64,000 nt of DNA from NCBI GenBank assembly GCA_019448385.1, contig JAGTXO010000035.1, forward strand, positions 124,001 through 188,000, read 5' to 3'. The translations under genes and the position numbers were made by a program. Origin of the DNA: Diacronema lutheri. Lineage: Eukaryota > Haptophyta > Pavlovophyceae > Pavlovales > Pavlovaceae. Within the stretch, counting starts at the first letter, position 1. Every line of letters starts with the position of its first letter. Below, piece by piece: positions 53,430 to 64,000 of the stretch. The notes beneath the pieces are model-generated. The model did no database searches. It saw nothing but the letters and a program-made list of their open reading frames with translations, and was not told the DNA's origin.

Positions 53430-53680
53430 GCCGTCCTTCTCAGAGCGGCGGCGAAGATCGCACAAAAAGAGCGATGGCGGCCCGGCGAACCAGATGTTTC
53501 AAAAGTTGGGCGAGCGCCGTGAGTCACAACGCCCCCGGTGATGACAAAACCCGAACGGAACGGGTGACTCGCGTCAGTGCCAGCGGCCAGCGCCCATGTC
53601 TCGCATGCTGGCTGCCGCTGGCGCCGTGCTTCACGCCGCGCCGCCCCCCGCCATGGCGCCATCGCCTTGGGGTCGCGCGC

Positions 53681-55390
53681 TCACGGCACGGCTGCGTCGC
53701 GCGCCGGCCCGCTCCGGCGCGGCCGTGGGAGCGCGTACTTGGCGAGGCGGTTGAAGAGGCTGCGTGGCACGTGCGCCTTGACGTACGTGCCCATCTCGCC
53801 AAACTCCTCCTCGGCAATCGTACCATCGCGGTGCACCTCCGAGAGCAGGTCGCCCGCCGTGTACGGGATGAGCGCCTCGACGGGCACGGCGAGCGAGCGG
53901 AGCGTCGCGTCGGCGAGCGCGAGCAACTCGTCGAGGCCGTCGCCCGTCTTGGCCGAGACGAGGACCGCGCCGAGCGGGCGCACGTCCGGGTGGGTCGTGA
54001 GCCACTGCTGCTCGAGCGGCGAGCCGGCGGGCAGCTCGCCGAGCTCGGCGCCCGAGAGGCTGGCCATCTCGCTCGCGTCGAGCGCGGCCGTCGCCTCCAC
54101 ATTCGTCGCGAGCGTCTGCGTGAGCTCAGCGCCAATGCCGGCCTTGTCGGCCTTGTTGAGGACGAGGATCTGTGGCGTGCCCGCGCACCCCAGCTCGGAG
54201 ATGATCTGCTGCACCGACCACACCTGCTGCTGCGCGTGCGCCGACGAGCAGTCGACGACGTGCAACACGACGGCAGCGTCCTCGAGCTCGTCGAGGGTCG
54301 CGCGGAACGAGGCGACGAGGCGCGTGGGCAGCTTCTGGATGAAGCCCACGGTGTCGGAGATGAGCACCTCGCGGCCCTGCGGCAGCCTGAGCTGCCGCGT
54401 CGTCGGGTCGAGCGTGGCAAAAAGCAGGTCGTCCGCGTACACTTGCTCCGAGCCGCACAGCCGATTGAGGAGGGTCGACTTGCCCGCGTTCGTGTAGCCG
54501 ACGATGGCGAGAATCGGAAGGTTGTCGCGCTCGGCGCGCTGAATGCGGTAACGCTCGCGCTGCTTCGCCACCTCCTCCATCTCCCTCTCGACGTTTGAGA
54601 TCTGCTTGCGGAAGAGGCGCTTGTCCTCCTCGAGCTGCGTCTCGCCCGAGCCGCGCATTGTTGCAAACCCGCCGCCCGAGCCACCGCCGCCTGAGCCGCC
54701 CTTCGCGTCCATGCCCGCGCCAGCGGTGAGGAACGTTTGCAGCCGCGGCAGCATGTACTTCATCTGCGCCACCTGCACCTGCAGCTTGGCCACGCGCGAG
54801 CGCGCGCGCTGCGCGAAAATCTGTAGGATCAGCTGCGTACGGTCGAGCACCAGCGCCTCGGTTGTGCTGCCGACCATGAAGGCGGCCTGCAGGTTGCGCG
54901 CTTGCGCGGCGCTGAGCTCGTCGTCAAAAACGATTACCGTGATCCCCGCCGCGATCGCCCGCTCGACGATCTCCTCAAGCTTGCCCGAGCCGATGAAGGT
55001 CGACGGCGACGGGTGCTGCATCACCTGCGACTCGCGAGCGCCAACGACGAGCCCGGCGGTCTCGCAGAGGCGCTCGAGCTCGTCGAGCGAGTCGTCGAGG
55101 CTCCACGCCGCCTCGAGCGTCTTGTACTTCTGCTGCTTGATCTGCACGCCCACTACCATCGCGCGCTCGCCCGACTCGAGCTCGATGCTCTCTGAGCCAA
55201 ACAGCGCCATGCACACGCGCGCGCGCGACGCACCGGGGCGGCGGGCGGGCGGGAGCGGTAGGCGCTGCCCGAGCACGGCTGAGCTTGACAGCGCGCGCAC
55301 GCGCGCCGGCCGCGCGCTCGACCACCCCGCGCCGTCCGCCCAGCCCGCCGCGAGCATGAGCGCGAGCGCGACGGCGGATCTCGTGAGCAT
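53681..55390 (-). CDS. HflX-family ribosome-associated GTPase, probably plastid-targeted
   Basis: This is a single exon of 569 aa from the ATG at 55390. The leader MLTRSAVALALMLAAGWADG looks like a signal peptide, followed by an Arg/Ala/Ser-rich transit-like stretch to about residue 60. The HflX N-terminal domain has HPSPSTFIGSGKLEEIV and VIVFDDELSAAQARNLQ; the helical bridge contains GSGETQLEEDKRLFRKQI. The G domain has GYTNAGKSTLLNRL (G1), ATLDPTTR (G2), DTVGFIQKLP (G3), LNKADKAG (G4) and SAKTGDGL (G5), all intact. HflX splits stalled or hibernating bacterial-type 70S ribosomes, consistent with an organelle. It lies 251 bp upstream of OGDH on the same strand and diverges from the PDK-like gene by 292 bp. 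Confidence 0.93.
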   Translation of the reverse strand: MLTRSAVALALMLAAGWADGAGWSSARPARVRALSSSAVLGQRLPLPPARRPGASRARVCMALFGSESIELESGERAMVVGVQIKQQKYKTLEAAWSLDDSLDELERLCETAGLVVGARESQVMQHPSPSTFIGSGKLEEIVERAIAAGITVIVFDDELSAAQARNLQAAFMVGSTTEALVLDRTQLILQIFAQRARSRVAKLQVQVAQMKYMLPRLQTFLTAGAGMDAKGGSGGGGSGGGFATMRGSGETQLEEDKRLFRKQISNVEREMEEVAKQRERYRIQRAERDNLPILAIVGYTNAGKSTLLNRLCGSEQVYADDLLFATLDPTTRQLRLPQGREVLISDTVGFIQKLPTRLVASFRATLDELEDAAVVLHVVDCSSAHAQQQVWSVQQIISELGCAGTPQILVLNKADKAGIGAELTQTLATNVEATAALDASEMASLSGAELGELPAGSPLEQQWLTTHPDVRPLGAVLVSAKTGDGLDELLALADATLRSLAVPVEALIPYTAGDLLSEVHRDGTIAEEEFGEMGTYVKAHVPRSLFNRLAKYALPRPRRSGPARDAAVP

Positions 55391-55682
55391 TCTCGCACGA
55401 TGGCCGGCTTGGACGGCTTGCTGCAAGGACCAGAGGGAGTCAAGGGCGCCGCCACGAACGAGTGAAATCTGAGCACGTGTCGGCGGGGCGGCGCGCACGG
55501 GGCTTATGGGCCGAGAGCGGGGCTGTCCGCGCTCCACGCGCTGCTGGGGCGCAATTCGGCGCGCCACGCCGTCGCCGCTCTCTTCTCCAGTTGTGACGAA
55601 CCGCGGACGGCTCATCCAATGACGAGGGCCTACAGTCATCAACTAATCAGTGTGGAAGCTCAGCCCCAAGCCGGAGGTGCAC

Positions 55683-55794
55683 ATGCTCCGCCTGCCGCGC
55701 CATTTTGCGCAGCACACGCCGGTGGGCGCGGCCGCACGCGTGGTGGGCGTGCGCGCCGCGCCGCCCGCCCCGTTGTGCGCCGCCCTCTCCGCGC

Positions 55795-55843
<49 letters not shown>

Positions 55844-57488
55844 GCCGATCGCGCTCGCGCCGCGTCGGCATCGCGACCCGGCGGGCGGCGCGCTCGGCGC
55901 GGAGGCGCGGGTGGAGCGGCCGGCCGCTGTGCCGCGACGGCAGCAAAGCACGATTGCGCGCGCCGCGCTCTCCGCCGCGTCCGCGCCCCACGTGTACGCG
56001 GCCGCCGCGCCGGGCGTGGAGGCCGGCTCGGACGTGCGCGCGCAGGGCACGCTGGCGACGCCGGCGCGCGTGCCGGCGGTAAGCGCCGAGTTTGAGCGGC
56101 TACTCGACGAGCTCGCGGCGCAAAAGGCGACGGCAGTCTCGCTGACCAACCTCTGGCGCGTTGGCCTTGACTCGTCCCCCGACCAAACGCTGCTCAACGC
56201 GCAATTCCTTTGGCGCGAGCTGCGCCTGCGCTTCGCGCAGCGCGCGCGCCAACTCTCGCGGCTGCCGGGCGGCCTCAGCCTGCACCCGGCCGTGCAGGAG
56301 GCGATCGCGGTGTACCATGACGTGACCGCGCGCCTCGTCACCTGCCCCAAGCCGCACACCTTTGCCGACGAGGCCATGTTTGCCGCCGTGCTGCGCGAGA
56401 CGAAGCCGTCCTCCATCCTGATCCCGCACAAGATTGGCCTCGCCCTCGCGGACCGTGCGCGCACGCAGCCGCTGAGCGCGCACGAGCAGCGCGAGGTGGA
56501 CAAGGAGCTTGACGCCTTCTTCATGTCGCGCATCGGCCACCGCTTCCTCATCCAGCACTACCTCGCCTCGCGCGACGGCAGACGGCGTCCGGGCTTCTCC
56601 GGAATCATCTCTGGCAAGTGCTCGCCGGTCGACGTGATTCGCGACGCGGCCGCGCGCGCGACGGAGCTGGTGAACAAGAAGTGCGGCGCGTGCCCAGAGA
56701 TTGAGATCATCGGCGATCGCCAGGACACCTTCACTTACCTCCCCTCGCACATCTACTTCATCGCCGCCGAGCTCCTGAAGAACGTGCGCGCGCGCGCGCG
56801 CGCGCCGCGAATGCGCGCCGCGCGCGCGCGTGCGTACGTCGGCCCACCAGTTGGCGACGCCATCGACGCTTCGCGCTCATCGCGCTCGCGTGCGTGCGCA
56901 TTGCGCGCTCGCCGCGCGCCCGTGTTCCCGCAGGCGTGCGGCGCGACCGTACGCTTCCGTCGCCTGCCCAGCGGCGAGCTGCCTGCGGGAACCGTGCTGC
57001 CGCCCGTTCGCGTCATCGTCGCGCGCGGCGAGGAGGACGTCGCGATCAAGGTGGAGGACCAGGGCGGAGGCATCGCACGCTCGCGCCTCGCCGACGTGTG
57101 GCGCTACAAGGGCTACTGGTCAGACGATGTCGGCGACGATTGTCTCTTCGATACGGTCGACGCACCGCCAGTGGCCGGCGGGAGCGCAGCGCCTCTCGCA
57201 ATGCACGGCCTCGGTCTGCCGCTCTCGCGACTGTACGCAAAGTACTTTGGCGGCACGCTGCACTTGACGCCGATGGAGGGGTACGGCACGGATTGCTACG
57301 TCCGTCTCAACCGGCTCGGCGACCACAACTGCGAGAACCTGCCGTCCATCGTGCGCATGTCGCCGGGCGAGTCGGACTCGCGCGAGGAGCGCGACGCTGC
57401 GGCCGCCGCGGCCGGCGTGGGCAGCGCGGCCGGGTGGAGCAACCACGTGTCGACAGGCAGCCTCTTCGACGCGCAGGCGCGGCGGTAG
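55683..57488 (+). CDS. Mitochondrial PDK/BCKDK-family protein kinase
   Basis: The model is join(55683..56783,56934..57488), 551 aa. The first ATG gives an Arg/Ala-rich presequence (MLRLPRHFAQHTPVGAAARV) followed by a Gly15 run and a low-complexity stretch. The regulatory helical domain has LLNAQFLWRELRLRFAQRAR and MSRIGHRFLIQHYLA. The GHKL ATP-binding domain has the N box YFIAAELLKNACGATV (split by the intron), G1 box VEDQGGGIARSRLADVW, and G2 box HGLGLPLSRLYAKYFGG. These kinases phosphorylate E1 alpha of pyruvate or branched-chain dehydrogenase and lack the phosphorylated His of histidine kinases. I cannot separate PDK from BCKDK here. It faces HflX head to head and NDC80 tail to tail. Confidence 0.9.
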
Positions 57489-57717
57489 GCGTGGCCGATG
57501 CACGGCTCGCTACCGATGGCGTCACGCTGTACGCCTGAGCCGGAGCGCACAGTGGCACACGGCGCGCGTACTCGCCCACGCGGACAGCCCTAGCCCGCGA
57601 CTCCATGGACCATGCCGGACTCACAGTCGTACCAGCTGCCCACCTTTGGCTGCCCGCCCCTTGCCTCTTGGCCTCCCGCCCTCAGCGTCGGGTGTCGCGA
57701 CGTGCCGCTCGCCCGCC

Positions 57718-60021
57718 TCACGTGGCGGCGACGGCACCGTGCGCAAACTGGCCGGCGGCGAGCGCGGACTGCAGCTTATCGCGGATCTGCTCCTTGTGCC
57801 CCATCAGCCGGTCGAGCGTGCGGATGAGCCCCGAGTAGAGGTCGTCGCGCTCGCGCTCAAACGCGCGCCGGCTGCCCTCCGCGTCGGCCTGCAGCGCCTC
57901 GAGCGCGTGCTGTGCCGCGCCACGCCGCGCCGCGAGTTGCGAGCGCAGCTCGAGCGCCTCCGCCAGCTTCTTCTCCGATCGCCGTCCGAGCTCGTCCACG
58001 TCCGCGTACAGCGTCTCCTTCTCCGACGCGAAGATGGCCTCCAGCTTGGCCGCCTTGCGCTCGAGCGACCCGATCTCGTCCTCCTTGTCCTGCGCGGTGT
58101 GTGGCGCGGCACGGCGCGCGAGCACTCGCGCGGGCGTGCGAAGCGACAGTGAGCCCGAGCGACGTGCGCTCCGAGGAAGGCGAGCGGCGCGGGACGGCGC
58201 GCAGCGGCCATCCGGACAAGTCCGGCGCTCGTCGCTCGGGTGCACGGGCGAAACGAAGAGCGCCGCCCACCGCGAGGCATGGCGCGAGCGAGCCGCACAG
58301 CCTCGGCTGCGCACCTGCTTGGCCTGCTCTGAACGATCGACCTGGTCCTGCAGCTTGAGCAGCTCGGCTTGCGAGTCGCGCAGCTGCGCTGTGAATGTGG
58401 TCTGCGCGCGCACGCACAGGGCGAGGGTGGCACGGCCGGCGGTCAGCTCGGCACGCAGCGTCGGAATATGAGTGGGCTCGAGGCACGGCGCAGCAGAACG
58501 CGCCCGTGCGCTGAGGCGAAATGCCTTGGGAAGGAGCAGCCACCACGTCCCCCGCCATCCGCCAAGCGCGCGCTCACTTTGAGTTCGGCGAGCGCGGGCT
58601 TGAGCGTCTCGAGCAGGTCGATCGACAAGACCTTCGCCGAGCCCGCCGAGCCGCGCGGCGCCGCGACAAGCTCGCAGCCGAGTCGCCGGCCGTGCGCGTG
58701 CGGCGCGCTCTCGGGCAGCAATCCAAGCTTCGTCGCGCGGTTCGCGTACTCGAGCAGCAACGCGCTGACGCTGTCGGCGGCGCGCGAAGCGTCGACCTCG
58801 GCGGCGAGGACGGCGGACGTCTTCTCGTCCTTCGCGCCGATCAGAGCCCTGCGCGCCAAGGGCGGTGGCGCGGTGGATCGCGGTCGCTGCGCGTGAGCGC
58901 GGCGCTACTCGACGGCGCGCCGCGCGCGCGTAGGGCCGCGCGCCGGCAGCGCGCCGGCCGTGCACGCACTTGAGCTCGCCCTCAAGCCGATTGCGCTCGC
59001 CGTTCATCCGGAGCACATCCGCAGGGCTCAGCTCCTGCACCGCGAGCTGCGCGCGCAGGCTCTCGACCTCGGCACTGACGGCGTCGAGCTCGTCGTGCGT
59101 GCCGCGCAGGTCAGCCGACCGCTCGCCCACCTTTGCGGACAGCTGCGCCTCGTGCTGCGCCATCTGCGAGACGAGCTTCTTGAACTTGCCCAGGTCGGAC
59201 TGCAGGTCATCGTTCTGCCGGCTTGCGTGCTCGAGCGGCGACGGGGCCGAGCGGAGCGCGTGGAGCTGAGCGCGCAGCTCGGCATTCGCGTCGGAGAGCT
59301 GCGCAATCTCAGATTTCACCTGGCCGTTACGGCTCTCGAAGACCATCGAGAGCTCGTCGTCGAGCTCGGGCGAGTCGTCCTCGCCGTCGAGAAAGTGCCC
59401 GTACGCCTTGGCCAGGTAGTCGAAGAAGATCTTGAACGTGAGGTCCGCGTCAAAGCAGTCGTCCGCCTTGCGTGCGAGCACCTCCTCCGAGTACTCGAGC
59501 AGATCGATCAGCCACGTGAGCGTCGCGACGAGCGCGGGCCAGCTGTGCGGCGAGCCAACGGTATAGAGCGCCTGCTTGCGAATCTCGAACGGGTACCCCA
59601 GCGCCTTGAACACGCCGATCACCTCGTCCTCGAACTTGGCCTTGGTCGGGTCCAGCGCGTAATTCGGATCGATGCCGCGCAGCAGGAACTCGAGCACAAA
59701 CTGGAAGTCCTTGGTGGTCGGCGTCGTGAGCATCTTGAGCGAGATGGTGCGATCGTACTGGTGCTCCGTCAGGTACGCGATCACCCGCTTGATCGACTCG
59801 TGGAAGTACTTTTTGCTGTCGATCGGCCGCGGGTCCGTCTTGGCCGTGCCGCCGCGCCCAAACACGCTCGACCGGCGGCTCAGGTCACCGCCGACGGACG
59901 ACTTGCGCGCGGGCGCATACGACTGCCGCTTGTCTGCGATGCCGGACAACCGGCTCGGCGCGAGGCTGCTCCGGTTGTTTGCCTGCACGGCGGACATGCC
60001 ACCGAGCGTGGCTCGCCGCAT
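57718..60021 (-). CDS. NDC80: Kinetochore protein NDC80 (HEC1)
   Basis: The model is complement(join(57718..58089,58315..58401,58578..58848,58970..60021)), 593 aa, all junctions in phase. After a basic Ser/Arg-rich N-terminus (a likely Aurora-target tail), DPRPIDSKKYFHESIKRVIA begins the calponin-homology domain, with LKMLTTPTTKDFQFVLEFLL, VFKALGYPFEIRKQALYTVG and SPHSWPALVATLTWLIDLLE, matching HEC1. From about residue 230 the rest is coiled coil, ending HKEQIRDKLQSALAAG. NDC80 with NUF2, SPC24 and SPC25 links kinetochores to microtubules. A second ATG at 59997 (MSAVQ) is an alternative start. It converges on the PDK-like gene. Confidence 0.95.
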   Translation of the reverse strand: MRRATLGGMSAVQANNRSSLAPSRLSGIADKRQSYAPARKSSVGGDLSRRSSVFGRGGTAKTDPRPIDSKKYFHESIKRVIAYLTEHQYDRTISLKMLTTPTTKDFQFVLEFLLRGIDPNYALDPTKAKFEDEVIGVFKALGYPFEIRKQALYTVGSPHSWPALVATLTWLIDLLEYSEEVLARKADDCFDADLTFKIFFDYLAKAYGHFLDGEDDSPELDDELSMVFESRNGQVKSEIAQLSDANAELRAQLHALRSAPSPLEHASRQNDDLQSDLGKFKKLVSQMAQHEAQLSAKVGERSADLRGTHDELDAVSAEVESLRAQLAVQELSPADVLRMNGERNRLEGELKCVHGRRAAGARPYARAARRRVAPRSRAATAIHRATALGAQGSDRREGREDVRRPRRRGRRFARRRQRQRVAARVREPRDEAWIAARERAARARPATRLRACRGAARLGGLGEGLVDRPARDAQARARRTQSERALGGWRGTWWLLLPKAFRLSARARSAAPCLEPTHIPTLRAELTAGRATLALCVRAQTTFTAQLRDSQAELLKLQDQVDRSEQAKQVRSRGCAARSRHASRWAALFVSPVHPSDERRTCPDGRCAPSRAARLPRSARRSGSLSLRTPARVLARRAAPHTAQDKEDEIGSLERKAAKLEAIFASEKETLYADVDELGRRSEKKLAEALELRSQLAARRGAAQHALEALQADAEGSRRAFERERDDLYSGLIRTLDRLMGHKEQIRDKLQSALAAGQFAHGAVAAT

Positions 60022-60284
60022 CCCTACGATGGCGGGGAAACCTGTGGCGTTTGAAATCGAGTCCGGAGAAGAATGTCCGGGAACGATGGAGTTGTCAATG
60101 GAGGGATGCGACGTCTTTCAGCCCGAGAGCTGCGCCCTGCATGCTCGCGGCGCACGTGTTGCTCGCCCGAGACCCGGGGCGTGTCGATCCGCGCATGTGT
60201 CAATGACGGAACTTCGGGCGAATGGCCTTCCCCTCCCCAATACGCAGTGATGACCGGAAAAAAAAAAATTTGCACGCCCGTCCG

Positions 60285-63200
60285 TCATCCGGTCGCAACA
60301 TTCGCATCGAGCATCGCGTTGACGCATGCGTCCACGTCGCCACCCGCCTTGCGCAGGTATTCAATGATGAGCGCCTCCCCCACGTCGCCCACGACCGCCT
60401 GCGCACATTGCCGCGGCGCGTGCGGCGCCACACGCCACCGCTTCGCGTTAGCGCTTGGCGGATCGCAGAACGCCCTTCGCCCAGAGTTGCGTGCAGCGTC
60501 AGTGGGAGCAGGACAGGGACGGGTACGGCCACCCGCAACGAGCATCCCGCGCGCGGCGCGGCGGCGGCGTGCAGCCGTCCCGCCCCTGCCCCCTCCTGCT
60601 GCGCGCGCGCGTACCCGCACGTCGTTGATCTGCTGCGCAACCTCGGGCGGCGTCTCGACCACCCAGGCGCGCTCGTCCAAGCCGAGCCCGCTCGGCGCGG
60701 CGGGGATCGCGCCGAGGCCACCGACCGGCGCGCCACCGCCACCGCCCGCTCGGCTCGGCCCGTGCGCAAAGCTTCGTTCAAACGAATCGCCGCCAAAGCC
60801 GCAGCTGCCGCCCATCGCAATCGCCCCGCCGCCGCCAAAGCCACCGCTCGGCGCATCGCCAAAGCCGCCGCCGTCTCCAAAGCCACCGCCCGCGCCCGCG
60901 CCCGCGCCAAATCCGCCGCCGTCGCCAAAGCCGCTGCCGCCCGCAAAGGCACCATGCGCGCCAGCGTCGGCCCCAAAGCCCACGTCGCCACCAAACGCGC
61001 CTCCGCCGCCAAAGCTCGCACCGCCACCGCCAAAGCCGATTGCCTCGCCAAAGCCGGTTGCCTCGCCAAAGCCGGCCGCAAAGCCGCCGTCGCCGCCCGC
61101 AAACCCGTCACCGCCCGCACCGGCCGCAAACGCGGCGCCGCTGGTGGCGCCGTCCTCGCCAGCGACAAAGGCGTCGCCGCCGCCGAATGTGTCGTCCGCG
61201 AAGCTCGTGTCAAAGCCCGTCTCAAAGTCGTCGCCCAGCTCAGTGCGGCTCTGCTGTCGGCCTGCTGGCACGTGCGCGCCAGCCGTGCCGCCCACCGCAC
61301 CGTCGAAGAGTGCGGCGCCATCAAACATCGCGCCAGTGGCAAACGCGTCCTCAGCGAGCGCGTCGGACGGAGTGGCCGGTGCAGGATCATTCGTGGGCGC
61401 AAAAGCCGCGCCGCTGCGCACATCGTTGCGCGGCGGCGTGGCTTGCGGCAGAGGCGCGGCCGGCGCGGGCGCCGGCGAAGTCGTGGCCGCCGGCGGTGCG
61501 ACGTCGACGATGGTCGCAGGCGCCAAAGGCAGGGGGATGACAGCGGGCGACCGGTGAGTCGCCACGTTGGTTGACGAGCGCTCGCCGTAGCCGCGCTCGC
61601 CGTCCGCTTCGTCGATCCCGTCGCCATCGCCAAGCTCGCCGCCTGAGCCCGCACCGGACTTTGCCGAGCCTCCGGACTCCCTCGAGTCCGCCCTCGAGCC
61701 CGGCGCGTGCGAGCCGCCGGTCCCACCGCCGCCGCCATCGGCACCGTCGGACGCCACGTCGGACGAGCCGCCGAAAGCGCCGACGACGTGCCAGTCCGAG
61801 TCGGCGCGCGAAGAGTCGCCGGGCGCGTCCGCGCCGCTCCCGCCCGCGCCGCGCGCCCGGCGATTGGCTGGTGGCGAGGGAGTGGCCGCGCGCGCGTCGC
61901 CACCGCCTGCCGCGGCCGTTGCAGTGGTCGCAGAGGCCTCGTGCGCCTCGAGCTCACTCCGCAGCTCGCCGAGCTTGGCCTCGGCCGCCATGATGGCCGC
62001 ACGCGCGTCGGCAACCCCGCCGCGCGCGCCAGCGCTCGCGGCGCCTTGCGCCCGGGCGGCGCGCAGCGCCGCGCGCGCCGCGTCAATCTGGCGGCTGAGC
62101 GCGGCGCTCTCGGCGGCGAGGTCGACGCCATCCGGCGTGCTGCCGTGCAGCATGCGCAGCTCGGCGTGCAGCTCTCCAAGCTCGGCGCGAAGCGGCCCGA
62201 GCGCGCGCAGCGCACCCACCGCCTCCTTGGCGTCGGCAAGCCGAGCTCGCGTAGCGTCGAGCTCTGCGCGCGCCGTGCTGGCGGGGTCCGTCAAGTCCGC
62301 CGCTCCCCGCTGCCGCAGCTCAGCCGCCTCTGCATCGAGTTGCGCGAGCTCCGCTTCCGCGCGCACGAGCGCGTCGCTCACCTCGCCCGCCGCGCCGGGC
62401 GCGCCTGCGCCGCCGCCATCCGCACGCGCGGCCGCGGCGCGCTGCAGCTGAGCGACGCGCGCGCGCGCCGCGGCGAGTTGATCCGAGGTGGCGCGTAGCT
62501 CGGCCTGCGCAGCGGACGACGCGCTCTCGACCTGTTCCTCCGCCGCGCGCAGCCGCCGCAGCTCCTCCTCCATCGTTGCCTGCAATGGCGTTCGCGCCAA
62601 CGCACGGCGCAGGGATGGGTGCCGGGCGGTCGGCTGCCGAGCGCGGGTGGAATCGTGCGCGATCAAGCGCGGGCGCGCAGAGGAGCGCGTGCCGCGTACC
62701 AGCTCTGCCTCGGCCGTGTGCGCGTCCTGCGCGAGCGCGGCCACAGCCGCAGTGCGGCCGTCGACGCGCGCGCGCGCAGCTGTCACGTCGGCTGACATCG
62801 CCTGGGGCGCGGCGCGAGAGGCGGCGGTCTCGGCAACGAGCTGTCCGGTAGGTGCGGCCATGGTGCTTTGCGCGCCAGCCGTGAGCTCTGACGGCAGCGA
62901 GCTGGGCAGTGCATGCCCTTGCTTCGAGCGCGTGATCTGAGAGGAAGGAAGGGGGTGGGGGGGTGGGGGGGGGGGGGGTGGGGGGGGGGGGGGGGGCGCG
63001 AGGTTGGCCAGGCGCGACGGCGGCGCGTGGCGCGAGCGCGCGCGCGCGCACGAGATGCATGGCCGCGCAAAATTGGACCAGGCTGAGCACATCGCTGCCG
63101 TGCTGAGTCGCGTCCTGTGCGTGCACGGGCTGGACGAGCGCCCAGATTGCGTCGAGCTGAGCGGAAGGGAGCTGCGACCTGCGCAGGAGGGGCATGAGCG

Positions 63201-64000
63201 CATCCTTGCCGAGCAAGGCACGCGCGACCTGCTCGGAGGAAAGGCCCGCGCTGCCCGCTGCCACGTCGCGCGCAGTCTGCTCGAAGATGCCCTTGTATTT
63301 GCCCATATCCTCCTCACTGATTTGCCACTCGCCGTGCCCCGCCCCGCCGCCTGCGTGAAGCGAGCTGGGTGGGCGCTCGAGAGCAGGGTTCAGGATGCCA
63401 CAGTGCGCAGGGAGGCTGCCAGCCGCCGCGCCCAATACGGGCGGCGCGCTGGGCTCGGGCGCGAGCAGCGCGGGCAGCGCGGGTATCGCAGGCTGCGCGC
63501 TCAGCTGCGCGCCAAGACCGCCGCCCGCAAAGCCGCCATCGCTGAAGCCGCCGCCGCCAAAGTCGCCGCCAAAGTCGCCGCCAAAACCACCGCTGCCGCC
63601 GCCAGCCGCGCCGCTCGCGCCGTCTCGGCCCGCCATCGCGGCCAGAGGCTTTGCGTCCGCAAATGAGACGGCAGGTGACAAGCCGTCGCCGTCGGCAAAG
63701 CCCTTCCCACCTTCGTCCACGTCTGCAAAGCTTCCAAAGCCGCCACCTACTGCCGTGGCGTCTTCACCCAGCCTGGCGCGTGTGGGCAGGTTGCCAAAGC
63801 CGCCGCCCAGATCGCCAAAGCCGCCGCCGTCTTGGCCGAACCCACCGGGGTTGCTGGACACTCGATCAAGCGGCGGGGGCGCAGCAGGCAGCGGAGGCGG
63901 CGCAGCAGGCAGCGGCGGCCGGCCGGTCGGAGCGGGCGGTGCGGACGCGGACGGCGGCGGCGCGGAAAGCTGCGCCGACGGCGCCATGCCCAGCAGCCCG
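60285..64000 (-). CDS. EH-domain endocytic scaffold with coiled coil and C-terminal UBA-like domain (Ede1/Eps15-like), 5' end outside window
   Basis: The visible model is complement(join(60285..60398,60621..62579,62700..62936,63052..>64000)), at least 1080 aa. Pro-rich and GGFG-rich sequence leads to an EH domain (WQISEEDMGKYKGIFEQTAR, LRRSQLPSAQLDAIWALVQP, LVQFCAAMHL then ITRSKQGHALPSSLP). A coiled coil follows (MEEELRRLRAAEEQVESAS onward), then a long disordered region with DxF and GFG repeats (FETGFDTSF, FGGGDAF) like AP-2 and adaptor-binding tails. The last 38 residues (VVGDVGEALIIEYLRKAGGD, VDACVNAMLDANVATG) look like a UBA domain, as in yeast Ede1. The frame stays open to the window edge (GLLGMAPSA), so more EH domains may lie beyond. 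Intron 62937-63051 has long C tracts in the sense strand. Confidence 0.88.

Overview
The window is nuclear DNA from a very GC-rich, gene-dense, flagellated alga with a red-derived complex plastid; a haptophyte of the pavlovophyte type (Diacronema-like) is my best guess. The evidence is: spliceosomal introns of about 90-430 nt with a GTGCGCG-like donor and a CAG acceptor; axonemal and ciliary genes (DNAI3/WDR63, an LRGUK relative); mitochondrial enzymes with targeting presequences; and a Derlin and an HflX whose N-termini look like signal peptide plus transit peptide. The lineage is inferred from content; no rRNA or other marker gene is present.

Left part (1-9.4 kb): the tail of a possible cyclase gene, an organellar YchF GTPase, an Lso2/CCDC124-like ribosome factor, a HIRIP3/CHZ-like histone chaperone, a coiled-coil protein, a UBE2O-type E2/E3 ubiquitin enzyme and a small superoxide reductase.

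Middle-left (9.4-13.3 kb) is the one poorly coded stretch. It holds AT-rich palindromes, two diverged copies of an unclassified repeat, a 45-bp tandem repeat, a broken short-chain dehydrogenase piece and two uncertain coding stretches.

13.3-36.9 kb: a membrane-anchored ADF-H-like protein, a conserved alpha/beta protein, a hypothetical protein, a WD40 membrane protein, DDX42-type helicase, an ARM-repeat protein, ORC1, DENND6, a 2265-residue IQ/WW protein and a CobW-family metallochaperone with an added C-terminal domain.

36.9-64 kb: a fusion of four guanylate-kinase-like units (three well conserved) with leucine-rich repeats, DNAI3, a secreted glycosyltransferase-like protein, an LMBR1/LIMR membrane protein, Derlin, 2-oxoglutarate dehydrogenase E1, HflX, a PDK/BCKDK-type mitochondrial kinase, NDC80, and an EH-domain/UBA endocytic scaffold that runs off the right edge.

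Most genes lie in head-to-head or tail-to-tail pairs with tiny spacers (as little as 5 bp between start codons, and two convergent pairs with overlapping ends). Exon models for multi-exon genes were built by hand; each joins exons in phase and totals a whole number of codons, but no transcript data were available.
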